Below, in pieces: positions 1-9,959 of a stretch of 16,411 nt of DNA. Position 1 is the first letter of the stretch, and each line of letters starts with the position of its first letter. Both the position numbers and the translations under genes were made by a program. Origin of the DNA: Hamiltosporidium magnivora (lineage: Eukaryota > Microsporidia > Dubosqiidae); NCBI GenBank assembly GCA_004325065.1, contig PITI01000226.1:1-16411 (forward strand), in the 5' to 3' direction. The notes beneath the pieces were generated by a model, which did no database searches, had not been told where the DNA came from, and saw nothing but the letters and a program-made list of their open reading frames with translations.

Positions 1-840
1 AACGAGTTTACAATATAAATATATTTTTCTTGCATTAAAAGCCAACATCATATAGTTAAACTTAAAAAATATATGATAACAACAAATACAGTATTTTAAG
101 TATGTAATAAAAATACAAATCAAGTTTTTAATATGTTATAAATTTAATTTAGAACAAATATATGACTTAATACAGAAGAAGTGACAAAGTTATCAAAAAA
201 ATGAATAAAAAAACTTACTAAAGTTTATATCCCATGCATATCTATGTAGCGAAAGTACATAGTATTCAAATAATATTTTTTAATAAAACATCTAAATTTT
301 GAATTTTTAAAAAAAATATTGTGTAATGAATTGAATCGAACAACCAAGCAATATTTGTTGGCGTTATTAATATCACACATTTCACACGCCTTAAATTGCA
401 CTCTTCTGAAACTCCGTAGAAAAATAAAATGTAATACAAATTATAAGTAAGAAAAGTATGGTGTCTAAATAAAAACCGTATAGTTTAAAAAGAATAATAT
501 GTTATGCTAGGTGAATTATAAATTGCAGTGTAAAATAAAAGAAACTGAGGATATTGAAATTGAAAACAATAGTGCAGTTCGATAAGATATATTTCATTAA
601 AAAATCAATAGCTTGATTTATAGTATCATACTTACCTTCCGAAATAAGAATCATTTTTTTAAAAATGAACAACAAGATATAAAAGAAAAGATAAATTATA
701 CAAAAATAAGCGGTGAATGAAAATAACAAAACAATATTACAAATTTATAATAACAGACTATCTCGGTTTTGGAAAAAAAAATATTTTTTCGATAAACTAT
801 TACATATAATATTTTAAAACGATTACATCTTTTTTACACA
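1..840. other. AT-rich stretch without a recognisable gene
   Basis: I see no coding region, RNA gene or ordered repeat here. The longest open frame, on the minus strand at 502-729, would need a TTG start and encodes a Phe/Ile/Leu-rich hydrophobic string, which is the usual by-product of T-rich DNA. It has no motif and no supporting codon bias. Confidence 0.7.
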
Positions 841-1260
841 TTCAATAGTATTAATTTTTGATGACATTCACGAGTTCTGGGTTTAAATATCTGACGGATC
901 CCCTCCACACTATCTGTGCCACTTACTATACCCATTCTAAGGCTTTAATTTATAAGATATATAGCAACTATTATATAGGAAAGAGGTTCGCGTAGTGTTT
1001 GTTAATTTTTGTTTTGATTAGATTGAAAGAAAACCAAAACTAGAACTTAACCTTTTGACTTTATGCAGGATTTTCCCATATATCACACACACGTAAGCTA
1101 AAAAAAGCTAGCTAAGATATATTTCGGCGACTTAAACTGGCTCATCTGGACAGTGCAACCCATACCAAGATGTATAACATGATACATCGCTTCCCGGTTT
1201 CAGAATAATTTAATTTCTATCTCTTTACGGTAAGTCTTAAACCTCAGATATGTATGAATA
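841..1260. other. Island of raised G+C, possible decayed coding sequence
   Basis: G+C rises to about 30-37% over most of this stretch and to about 45% at 1141-1200, against roughly 20-24% in the surroundings. Short open frames lie on both strands. On the plus strand there is an ATG frame at 861-995 (44 codons) and the frame at 1116-1208 described separately. On the minus strand, a 36-codon frame that includes the residues MGIVSGTDSVEG has the position bias expected of genes in AT-rich genomes (G+C highest at codon position 1, lowest at position 3). These frames cannot all be real and none is long. The most economical reading is a remnant of an old gene or transposon, or one or more exons of a gene otherwise out of view. 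Confidence 0.35.
1116..1208 (+). pseudogene. Possible fragment of a Ty3/Gypsy-type integrase zinc-finger region
   Basis: Thirty codons are open between a TAA at 1113-1115 and a TAA at 1206-1208, with no usable start. The translation contains the string LAHLDSA-THTKMYNMIHRF. The N-terminal HHCC domain of Ty3/Gypsy integrases typically carries a stretch of the form L-A-H ... G-H-x-G-x-x-K-M/T-Y-x-x-I/L-R-R-x-F/Y-Y-W-P. The query shares the first His, a second His just before TKMYN, and the I-x-R-F pattern. It lacks the intervening Gly residues, the W-P pair, the Cys pair and everything downstream. G+C is about 53, 33 and 43% at codon positions 1, 2 and 3. A minus-strand frame over the same bases (containing YTSWYGLHCPDEPV) is a rival. 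If real, this is only a decayed scrap. Confidence 0.2.
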
Positions 1261-1906
1261 AGTCTCTATCTTTTCACATAGCGATTAACTACAAGTTCAA
1301 TTGATGTCTAATATCTAGCCACATAAAAAACCACAAAATATTTTATAGAAAAAGTTTCGCAAATTTATAGATCCTTTTTTTTGAATAAGAACAGCCATGG
1401 AACCCTAAAAATGTAGTGTAGTGTTTTAGGAACTTAAAGATCAAACAATGAACTCACTCATACCCTTCATCTTTCATTTTCCAGTAAAACAAACTTAATG
1501 TAGTTATTCTCTCTCCATTATGGCCTTAGCAATTAGAAAAAAAATCAATTTTAAGATAAACCAGTTGACCCGTAAATTTAATTAACCAATGTAACTTTAT
1601 TTGAAAAAAAATTAAAATATAAATTTTTTAAAAAGAACCCCTCCTTATGAAATATCTCTCCACTTTATCCGCTGATATAAGTTATTTCTTATATTTAAAA
1701 AATCAAAGAATGCAAAATAGCTGATGATACTGAATGTAATCAATAAAACAGAGCAAAGGGTATAAATTTATTCAAATATTGATAATTTTTTGAAAAATAC
1801 TGATATTATTACATCCTTAAAAAGTTTTTACGCTATTGCAGCATTTATACGAGCATGCAACAATCGAAAGGTTTAGTGATTTAATAAGAAACGCGTTTGG
1901 TCGAAA
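1261..1906. other. AT-rich stretch without a recognisable gene
   Basis: I see no gene or structured RNA in this stretch. It ends at the left arm of the first foldback element. Confidence 0.65.
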
Positions 1907-2109
1907 GTTTTTCTTATCCTCACTTTTTTGTATATGGTATTTAGAAAGATCTTAGTTTAAAGCTGAGTTTTTGGATATTTCATTTTGTAATCAAATTTGC
2001 AACAAAAAAAAATTCATAAAATTATGATGCAGATTAAAATATCGGAAAATTCGTTCTTTAAACCAAGATCTTTCTAAACGCCATATATAGTAAGTAGGAT
2101 TCTAAAATC
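1907..2109. mobile_element. Foldback (MITE-like) element, copy 1
   Basis: About 203 bp whose two halves are imperfect reverse complements. The left arm reads TATATGG, TTTAGAAAGATCTT, TTTAAAG, GATATTT from outside in. The reverse complement of the right arm reads TATATGG, TTTAGAAAGATCTT, TTTAAAG, GATATTT at the same spacing. The symmetry continues outward to a TCCT-containing end (plus strand left, near 1917) and inward almost to an A-rich centre near 2005. There is no room for a protein, so this would be a non-autonomous element moved by a transposase encoded elsewhere. Transcribed, it would fold into a long hairpin. I could not define a target-site duplication, so the superfamily is unknown. 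Confidence 0.75.
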
Positions 2110-2404
2110 ACTTCTGATTTATTAATCTAACGAAAAAGAAAAAACTTAATGCGAAAATTGCATTATAAAAGATATTGAATTAGGAAAAAAAGTAAGTATT
2201 TTAAATTGTAATAGAAAAAAAGTTAAATAAAGTAAAAAAAAACTATAATATAATAAAAGGGTTTACCTCCCTTCATATATATATGTTTCTGCGGTTTATT
2301 TATATTCTTAGATTTTAAAACCGTTTTAATGCAATCCGAAATACCAGAAGAAAAAAATAAACCATGAGTTTATTTCTTTTATGATTGAAACTTTAAAGCT
2401 AAAG

Positions 2405-2606
2405 ATTTTTTCATCCTCACTTTTTTAAATTTGGCATTTCGGGATATCTCAAATTTAAAGATGAATTTTCAGATATTTCATTTTGTATTCAAATTTAAAA
2501 CAAAAAAAATCATAAAATTATGATGCAACTTAAGATATCAGAAATTTCGTTAATAAACTTGAGATCTTTCTTAAATGTCAAATAAAAAAAATTGAGGAGG
2601 AAAAAT
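2405..2606. mobile_element. Foldback (MITE-like) element, copy 2
   Basis: About 202 bp, in the same orientation as copy 1, about 498 bp away, and alignable along its length at roughly three-quarters identity by eye. Exactly shared blocks include TCCTCACTTTTTT near the left end, GATATTTCATTTTGTA in the left arm and TCATAAAATTATGATGCA in the right arm. It is again an inverted repeat: ATTTTT...TCCTCA...TTTGGCATTT at the left is matched by the reverse complement of the right end, ATTTTT...TCCTCA...TTTGACATTT. The differences between arms and between copies show that both copies are old. The 295 bp between the two elements (2110-2404) contains no gene that I can see. Confidence 0.75.
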
Positions 2607-5600
2607 TAATATTTGCAATTGTTCGTCTAATATAAAAGAAAAAAACCTAAAAAGACAATGGAATAGTATATAATCACATTGTAATTTAATTGCAGTTAGA
2701 AATTTATTAAAACAAAAAATCAGGAGTAAGTCCTTGAATTTATAATATAGAATAATTGAAATATTTGTAACAGCAAACTGTAAGACGATGAAAATGCTGA
2801 TTCAAATATGTAATTTTGATTTATTTTTGTTCCTATAATGATTTATAGGAATTTAAGCAAAAGATATTTTTCTAGATCTTTTTTTATATCTATTATTTAT
2901 ATTTTTTTTGTACCAAGACTTTATACGATTTTTAAAGGCACAGGTAAACCTGGCTTAGGGTTTTACTATAAGAATTTCTTTTTTTTTCTTTAATATAATT
3001 TTAAAAAATAATTGCTATTTAAAATCATGGTAACATAATGATGTTATTCGATATTTTGAGCAGACCAGCATTTACATTTTTAGATCATAAATTATCTATT
3101 CTTATATTTATTTTAAATTGTAAACTATACATGAAACTTGTCATTATTTTAAAAGCTTAAATTTGTTTTTTAAAATTTTAAGTGTTATATCGGATTTGTT
3201 GCGGTTTATCAGTACTATATAACGCATTTAAATGTTTCTATAAAAAATAGTACTAATATCTGTGATTTCATTCCCCTCAATAAAAATTTCTATAGTCTTA
3301 TATTCTATTTACACAATAGGTATAAAAATTTCGTGAATAATACTCACAAAGAACAAAATCTTACATCACAGTAGAAAAAGAACTTTTTCAACGATAAAAA
3401 ATCGTTTAATATGAAATTATCTATAAAATTTAAAACTTTTTAAACAGATATTACTAGAGAAATTCATATTTCTTATATATTATTTATAAAGAAGATAAAG
3501 AATTTCGAAAAAAATAGTATAATTAACAAAAATTTTAAAAATCCTTCTTGGATTCCAATGTAGTCTTTTACTTTTTTAAAAAATATACACTTTTCGTTCA
3601 TATACTATATATAAAAATGATGCTTTTAATATTTTAGAATTTGTCTTGAGATAGTTAAAAAATCAATTTTTAATCAGAAGTTACAGATATATTGCAAAGA
3701 AATTATAAGTAAAACCTAAATAGAGGATTTCATTTCTAGCCACATTTGCATTTACTTCAGATAATAATTTTTCTAAATTTAAAGTATTTGTTGATCATTT
3801 ATTTTGAGAAATTTAGCTATTCAAAATGATTGAAGCATAGAATACCAAGAAAAACTTTTATGAATTTATCAATACGGCTTTTTTAGAAACAAAAATTATT
3901 GATTAGGTTTTAGAGAAAAAAACACAAGTAGTAATAAATTTTTATTCTAACTACTAAGTCTAATAAGATAGTAGCTCTATAAACCAAGAACCATGGTTTC
4001 AGAAATAAACAAACCCAACTAGTTTTTTAAAAAAACCCTGTAGTTTTAAAGCATTTTTTCCTTTGGTAATTCATTTATTCAAATTTGCATTATAGTAGGA
4101 AATTTTTTTGTTTATTATTACAGTGGTTTACTTTTATTTTCGAAATAAAAATATTCCTTCTTAACAAATTAAAATGAAAATAAAAAATCGCTTAAATTGA
4201 GGTAAGTGTTTCACATCTTTATTGAAGAGAAATAGTAAAGATTACCTTTATTTTTCTATAATTTAGAATTTATTTTAAAGATCAGATACAAATTTAATAA
4301 AATTGCAAAATATAGTACATGATAATGAAAATGATGTAGACTTACCGAAATTTCATAGTTTCTAATCACAAAAGTCAGTAGAAATTGATTTTATTTCTAT
4401 TAGATATTTGTGTGAGTAAAATCAATGAAAAAAATATCGTATAAAAATAAAGTCAAACCTACTTTAAATATTACATTCCTCTTTTACTTCTCGGTGTCAA
4501 GGATAACAACTGGAAATTTTACAATTGTTTTTTTTAATCTATTTTACCCATGAATATATGAAGCTGGCCTATAGTTTCAATGTGGTTTTGTCAACCCAAA
4601 ATGTCAACAATTATTTTCACAACAATTTCACACACTTATTGCCCACAAAATCGTTTTTAATGTTTATCAGCTCTTCACCTTGTTTTATATAAACATGTAC
4701 TATATTTAAACTTTTAAAAAAGCAAGTTTTTCTGATTAATTAGATTTTAATATTTTAATAATTAAAATATTGCAAATTAAATACTTTAATTATTATTTTA
4801 TATTGTGTTGTTATTAACATCTTTTTTGCGTTATTTTTGAAAGTATAGCAGTAAACTAAATAATTCATTGGATTAAATAAAAAAGACCCTAGAAAATATT
4901 ACATACCAAGCATAGAGAAAATGTTCAGAAAGATAATATTAGCAATATTAGAGTGTTAAATTTTCAATTTGAGGTATCTTAAATAGTTTTATATGCCGAA
5001 GCTCTTATTCAACTATTTCATACTAAGCAATGTCTTCAGTGTAAATTTCTATTTAATATCAAAAACTTGTGGATAAATAAGTTCTTATGTGTTTTTTAAT
5101 TCTATGAATATTTTTTTTGTAGTTTTTATTCCGGTTTTTTAATTCTGATTATATATTAAAACGTTATGAGTTAACTAAAGAATACTAAAACAATTAAAAT
5201 AGATTGTTTATTCTAAGACATACAAAAAACCAATATTTATGATTTTAGCATGTAAGTACATTTAAATAATTTTATAGATTTAGATAGACGCTATTTATGA
5301 GAATTTGATTTTTTTTTTTTGTATTTATAGAATATGTCCATGTACTGAACAGATTAATTGTTTAAACATATAAATCTTTAGCGAAGAAACAAAATTTTAA
5401 AAATTTCAATAAAAAATTGATAAAATGTTTTATTGATTAAATATGAAAGTGAAATCATTAATTAAAATTATACTGATAAAGTGATGAATTCTAGAAACAA
5501 GAAAATAAAAATTAAAACCTCATAAAACCCTTATATTTTTTAATATTTTGGTTTTTGCTTGGCATTAAATCGACTAACACTGTTTTTTTTTTCTAAAAAT

Positions 5601-5968
5601 AATTTCTTTATATTTTTTAAAAATTTCTACCCTATGTTTCTTTAATAAAAATAATATTTTGCTTCGAAGAAATTGAAATGAAGATGTAAATTGAAACAGA
5701 TGAAAAGAAAGCATAAAGATAGATTCAATAGCAGCGGCAGTGAAGGTAAATTATGTTTATCATGTCCTTGATCTTAATGAATTCGTTGTTTAAAGTTGTT
5801 TGCAGGAAGATAAAATATATGAGAAGTGAAATATATTAAGATATTTTTGGATATCTAGCACAACGCCCCAAAAGTTATACTAAACAAATGATTTGGAATT
5901 TTAGTTTGATTTTTTTTATATTATTCACTGTATCATTTTTATGAAAAAGGTGGTGTCTATCTTAAGTG
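2607..5968. other. AT-rich stretch without a recognisable gene
   Basis: I see no supported gene here. An ATG frame at 4558-4692 (44 codons, plus strand, in a patch slightly richer in G+C) has its highest G+C at codon position 3, the opposite of what coding sequence in an AT-rich genome shows, so I do not call it. A run of 12 T lies at 5309-5320. The rest is unstructured A+T-rich DNA. Confidence 0.6.
4749..4771. repeat. Perfect 9-bp inverted repeat
   Basis: The arms AATATTTTA and TAAAATATT are separated by five bases. The arms are all A/T, so the hairpin would be weak and such a repeat could arise by chance in this composition. No function is suggested. Confidence 0.4.
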
Positions 5969-6058
5969 TTCTTTTTCTTTTCTTTCTTTTTGATTTGAAT
6001 AAAATTTTTCTTTTTATGACTTTGAGAAAAAAAGAAGAGGTAAGGTGGTGGGGTAAGT
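5969..6058 (+). other. Pyrimidine tract, purine tract and clustered G runs with two splice-donor-like sites
   Basis: A 23-base all-pyrimidine run (5969-5991) is followed at 6024-6040 by a 17-base all-purine run and then by four G runs, GG-TAA-GG-T-GG-T-GGGG, at 6039-6053. Such G clustering is rare in this window and could in principle form a two-tier quadruplex. Two donor-like sites occur, GAG|GTAAGG at 6040 and GG|GTAAGT at 6053. An ATG at 6016 gives MTLRKKEE directly before the first donor, so a short first coding exon is conceivable. No matching downstream exon was identified, so this remains a composition oddity. Confidence 0.3.
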
Positions 6059-9000
6059 AAGCTAATGGCTAATACTTTGATAACTAGCTTATATTTTATC
6101 CCAGGTTTATGAAGAGTTTTCAGAACCCATTGAACAAATTCAGACTTTATTTGAACAGTAGACTAACCACAATTGAAATTTCGGCTACAACTGAGCACAT
6201 TTAGAATTTTTTCAGTTAATTGTAAAATATTGAATTTTTAACGCGCCTTCTTTAAGTAATGTGTTTTACCAAATTCAATTCAGAGGAAATATATTTGTAT
6301 GTCCCTATAAAGAAGAAAAAGAACCGAACTTTTGATTGAATAGATCTAATTTTTAGAAGTGTTTGAAGTTAAAATATTTATGATAAGTGAAAAAAAATGC
6401 TCATTTGATATTTGAAAATATCAGAATCATTTAATTGAAGATGATCACTTTAAAATCCCATGTAATAAATTTGAGAACAGTTAAAAATATTGGTTGAATT
6501 TGTGATGAAGAGAAATGTAAAGAAATTACTGGTTTACAAGAAATAAAAAAAATAAAATAATTTATAACTGGTATATTGTCCTTGGAATTTTTATATCTAA
6601 AAAGGATTATAAGTTTTTAATTAACTTTGATCATTCCTGGTTTTATTTATTACTTCTTTTTGATATTCTTTCCCATCTAATTTTAAATAAAATAATCTTT
6701 TGCCTTTAGTTAATCTATATTTCTTGGTTAATATCCAAGGGTCTATTTTATAAAATTTACTCTCCACATATCATACAATTTAAAAGCTTTAATATATCTC
6801 TTAGTTTCTTTAATTATATTTGAAATAGTTTATTAAAAATCTTTTATTTACTTAGAACAATAGTATTCTATTTTGGCAAAAAAAATAATTTGTCTTTATA
6901 ACAAGTGGGTATATTGTTAAATCATAAATATATTGCATATGTTTCAGCAAGGTATATCTTAAGATAGATAATCTATACTTCATTTTAGAATTCATTTTAG
7001 CTTGGAAATAACACATTTATTCATTAAGAATACAACAATTTTGAAGCGCCTTAATTCATTTATATATATAAATGATTGCGTGTGTAGCTAAATATCTAAA
7101 ACCGAAAGATATTGTTTGAACAAAAAGATATTATGATTAATAATTAAATATAGTTATTGGTTTTTTTGGATTTTCTCTAATCAGGAACTAATATATTTTA
7201 TCGATTTATTTATGGTAAAGTTATTCACTCTGAAAATTCGTGACTAGGTGAATCCTTTGAATGTAGACTTCTTACCCTTGAGTTTGTGTAATAGGCGTTT
7301 CTGATATTAGTAGAGTTATTTTTAAATATATTTTAAATGAACAAATTTTCTATTTCGTAAAATCGATTTGAACAAGATCAGAATAATTCTTCCAACTACC
7401 TTTTGAATCTTATATAAACTAAACAAATAAATAACCTTATTTAGAACTTGCCATAATACAAACTGACTGGATAGTTTTAAATGTATAAATTTGCTGCGAA
7501 TTTTTTGGGAAAATATATGACGGTAGATTGTGGAAACAGTTTTTCGTTTAAAAAGGTTAAATCTTTATACAGTTGCTTAGGTAATAGAGGTTTAAGAATG
7601 AGATAGTGCTAAGGCACATGTATACAAGGCCGGATGATAAAAAATCGAAAATTGTTCATACGTTTTTAAGTTTTGAATTACCAATTGTCTTTCTTTCTAT
7701 ATTTTAAGTGTAAAAATCATAATTTGATAATATAATATTTGAATCAACAAAATCAATCATAGAATTTTAATTATTGAATTAGAATAAACGTCTACTTTAA
7801 AACATACATTATTTTTTTAATTATTTTAACATAATATTCATCTATAAATATATTTTAATATCAAAGTTTCATCGTTTTTCTTATATTACTTCATTAAAAT
7901 TAATTTCTGAAAAGTTTGAAAACTAATTCGTAGATTTTCATAGAAAAAATAAAAATAAAACTGAGCATATGTAAAAAACGAGTATTTAATTTAGTTTGAA
8001 AAAACAAATTTATTTAATATTATCTATTTTGAAAATAAAATCAAAATATCAGGTAAAAATTAATAATTCAAATATTTTTTGTATTGTATGTACGACTTCA
8101 TAAACAAGTTTAACACCGAAACTAAACAGAATTAAACTATTTTAAGAATTATTTGTAGAATTTTCTCTAAACAAGAGAAATGGGTTAAGAAAATTGAAAT
8201 TGACATATACTTAACGTAAAAACATTTATTTAAATTTTGTTTTAATATATAACTAGTATAATAGAAATCATGTTATTATTCAAAAGATTTTATTTTACTA
8301 ATAATTTTATTTAGATATAATTCTGCAAACCTTACTATATAATATATAATGCTAAAAAAAAGACCTAATAAAATAATTAAAAACAATCAATTACTCATAA
8401 TAATTACAATTTAAGTTAGTTTAATAAGGTAAAAAGTAAAAAAACAAACTATTTATTTATATGGATATATTAAGGATATTTACATACTAAAATTAATTTA
8501 TATAGATTATAGTACTAAATAATAAATGCATGTCTGTATGAATATAGAGAATATTAAATTTATTTTAATAAAGGCAATATTATTACATTTCTCTTCTATT
8601 CTCTTGAAATAGTATACAATAAATCTTAAATGTTTTTTCAGATGTATATCCTTATTTTTATTGGCTCTATATTCTTTTTAAGCTCAAAAAGCAATACATA
8701 ATAATACCTGGCAGTTTGCTCAATTTTTATAAAGTAATAATATGAGGTTATTAGAAATCCAAAGTTACATATGAATACCCTATATGCTAAATGTTTCCAT
8801 TAATATATTGAGGGCTTCTAAGCACCATTTCGGTAATTTTAATATGGCCATATTTAGGTTAAACACAACGTATTATGACAAAGATTAGAAAATCATATTT
8901 TAAGATACTGAGATAATGTTTTAATAGTCCAAATATTCTATAAACACAAAAAAAACTACCAATACCTAATGCACAAAAACTTCCAATTATGGTAAATTTT

Positions 9001-9180
9001 ATAAGTTTATTAAGGTTACCCCCTTAAAGTCCTATAAGAAAAAATAATACTTATAAAATAGTTTGAAATATTACATATTGATATGAAATAATAAATTTGA
9101 AGCTAAATGATTATAAAATTAATATAATCTATCCAGATAAAATAAAATGAGACTTTATTAAGAAATATGAACCACTTTAT
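6059..9180. other. AT-rich stretch without a recognisable gene
   Basis: I see no supported gene. An ATG frame at 7481-7606 (41 codons, plus strand) looks protein-like on casual reading but has G+C highest at codon position 2 and lowest at position 1, and no family resemblance. A 7-bp inverted repeat (TTTCTCT / AGAGAAA, 8162-8180) and an 8-bp one (TGATATTT / AAATATCA, 6406-6423) are within what this composition gives by chance. Confidence 0.6.
7056..7075. repeat. Perfect 20-bp palindrome
   Basis: TCATTTATATATATAAATGA reads identically on both strands with no spacer. It could be extruded as a cruciform or bind a symmetric protein dimer. Its core is an alternating TA run, so chance origin by repeat slippage is also easy. 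Confidence 0.5.
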
Positions 9181-9480
9181 TTTGAAAAACGAAGGTTGAA
9201 ACAAATATACAGGTTTTACAAGTTGAGAAACTGCTTTTGCAAGTATCAAAGTAGAACGAGCAATGAAAAAAAGGCGAATGCTCTAAAAAAATATATGCAA
9301 AACTAAAAAGGTAGGGTTGAATAAAAAACTCAAAATTGAAAAAAAGTATATAAAAGTATCACCAAAATAAATTTAAGCAAAACAAACTGGATATAAAAGA
9401 ATATTCTAAACTTAGAAAAAATGGCTAAGCCAACGAAAAAATCGAAATAATACACTTAAAAGAATTATAGATTGAAAAAA
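9181..9480 (+). other. Strongly A-biased tract, 3' of the minus-strand gene candidate
   Basis: By hand count A makes up about 52% and T about 22% of these 300 bases, so the minus strand is T-rich. The tract begins about 65 bp beyond the stop codon of the minus-strand candidate gene at 9546-9959. It would fit a U-rich 3' flank of that transcript, or the A-rich tail of an old retroposed copy, but no element boundary is visible. No gene is seen in it. Confidence 0.35.
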
Positions 9481-9541
9481 TGATAATAAAATATAAAATT
9501 TATTAAGCTTTTATATAAAAGATAGATTTAAAAAATTAACT

Positions 9542-9547
9542 TTTATT
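9542..9547 (-). promoter_or_regulatory. Possible polyadenylation signal AATAAA
   Basis: On the minus strand the TAA stop of the candidate gene (9546-9548) runs straight into an AATAAA hexamer. AATAAA is common by chance in DNA this rich in A and T, so only its position gives it weight. Confidence 0.2.
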
Positions 9548-9959
9548 AATACAACCAACTTAATATTATACCCTAAAAAACACCCAAAGTATCAGTTTAT
9601 ATCACAATAAAGACCAAACATATTTGCTCAATAATAAAATGAGTAAACAAACTAGTTGATAAACTCTCACTAGTAATCCAAAGACAATTTTTTCTTCATC
9701 ATTTAACAGTACAGCCCTGCAAACAACTTGGCTTGTTATGGCAAAGCCACCCTCCAGTCCTTCTATAGTTGATTCGTTTACTCTTTCTGGTTCCCAAAAT
9801 GATAGTTCTAAAGGTTATTTTGTTAGTCCTACGCAAAACAACAACCCGAAAAACCAGTCCTTTTTATTCACCTCTTAAGAAAGCAGAGAATCTTTCAAGC
9901 CAATTCGGATTCCGACATGATTGAGAAATAAGGTTACTATAGTTCAGTATATTTGCAGA
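9546..9959 (-). CDS. Candidate spliced gene, 3' part, unknown product (three exons)
   Basis: Proposed exons, in minus-strand order, are 9959-9872, 9807-9671 and 9572-9546, about 83 codons ending in TAA. Exon 1 ends ...NPNWLERFSAFLR plus one base. Exon 2 supplies the other two bases of a Glu codon and continues LSFWEPERVNESTIEGLEGG, then FAITSQVVCRAVLLNDEEKI and VFGLL. Exon 3 adds GIILSWLY. Over exons 1 and 2, G+C is about 47, 40 and 25% at codon positions 1, 2 and 3, the pattern of genes in AT-rich genomes. The region is about 33-42% G+C against about 23% around it. No ATG lies in the exon 1 frame, so the 5' end is missing: it may begin at an acceptor near 9937, or the gene may be broken. A plus-strand frame over the same bases, including ATG at 9749 with MAKPPSSPSIVDSF, is a rival but has weaker position bias. 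I do not recognise the protein. The C-terminus is hydrophobic. Confidence 0.35.
9573..9670 (-). other. Candidate intron 2 of the minus-strand gene (98 nt)
   Basis: The donor is CTA|GTGAGA (9670 downwards) and the acceptor is a pyrimidine-rich GTGTTTTTTAG|GG ending at 9573. A CTGAT branch-like sequence lies about 20 bases before the acceptor. The exon 2 frame stays open into this intron to a TGA at 9602-9604, so splicing is not required for an open frame here. This intron is therefore less secure than intron 1. Confidence 0.25.
9808..9871 (-). other. Candidate intron 1 of the minus-strand gene (64 nt)
   Basis: The donor is AAGAG|GTGAAT (9871 downwards). The acceptor is CCTTTAG|AA (ending at 9808), with the branch-point-like ACTAAC about 14 bases before it. 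The upstream frame hits TAA just inside the donor (GGT GAA TAA), and the downstream frame, read backwards, hits TAA at 9817-9815 inside the intron. Removing 64 bases joins the two frames exactly through a split Glu codon. A second, pyrimidine-rich acceptor (TTTTGCGTAG) lies inside it, but using it would bring in the TAA. Confidence 0.4.

Noticed and set aside
502..729. 75-codon minus-strand open frame, hydrophobic
   Set aside because: It has a TTG start, a Phe/Ile/Leu-rich shadow composition and no motif. Its length is expected by chance at this base composition.
861..930. Possible tRNA-derived SINE B box (GGGTTTAAATATC near 880)
   Set aside because: It differs from GGTTCRANYCC at key positions, there is no A box at the right distance, and no tail or duplication is seen.
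4558..4692. 44-codon ATG frame, plus strand
   Set aside because: G+C is highest at codon position 3 (about 45%), the reverse of the expected bias. No motif.
7481..7606. 41-codon ATG frame, plus strand (MYKFAANFLGKY...)
   Set aside because: It looks protein-like, but G+C is lowest at codon position 1 and many such frames are expected by chance.
9540..9580. Telomere-like CCCTAA strings (also near 1404 and 10386)
   Set aside because: Single isolated hexamers with no tandem array.
9721..9879. Plus-strand frame over the spliced candidate (MAKPPSSPSIVDSF...)
   Set aside because: It is open for 46 codons from ATG, but G+C is highest at position 2 and only moderately lower at position 3. The minus strand shows the clearer coding bias and an exact splice phase.
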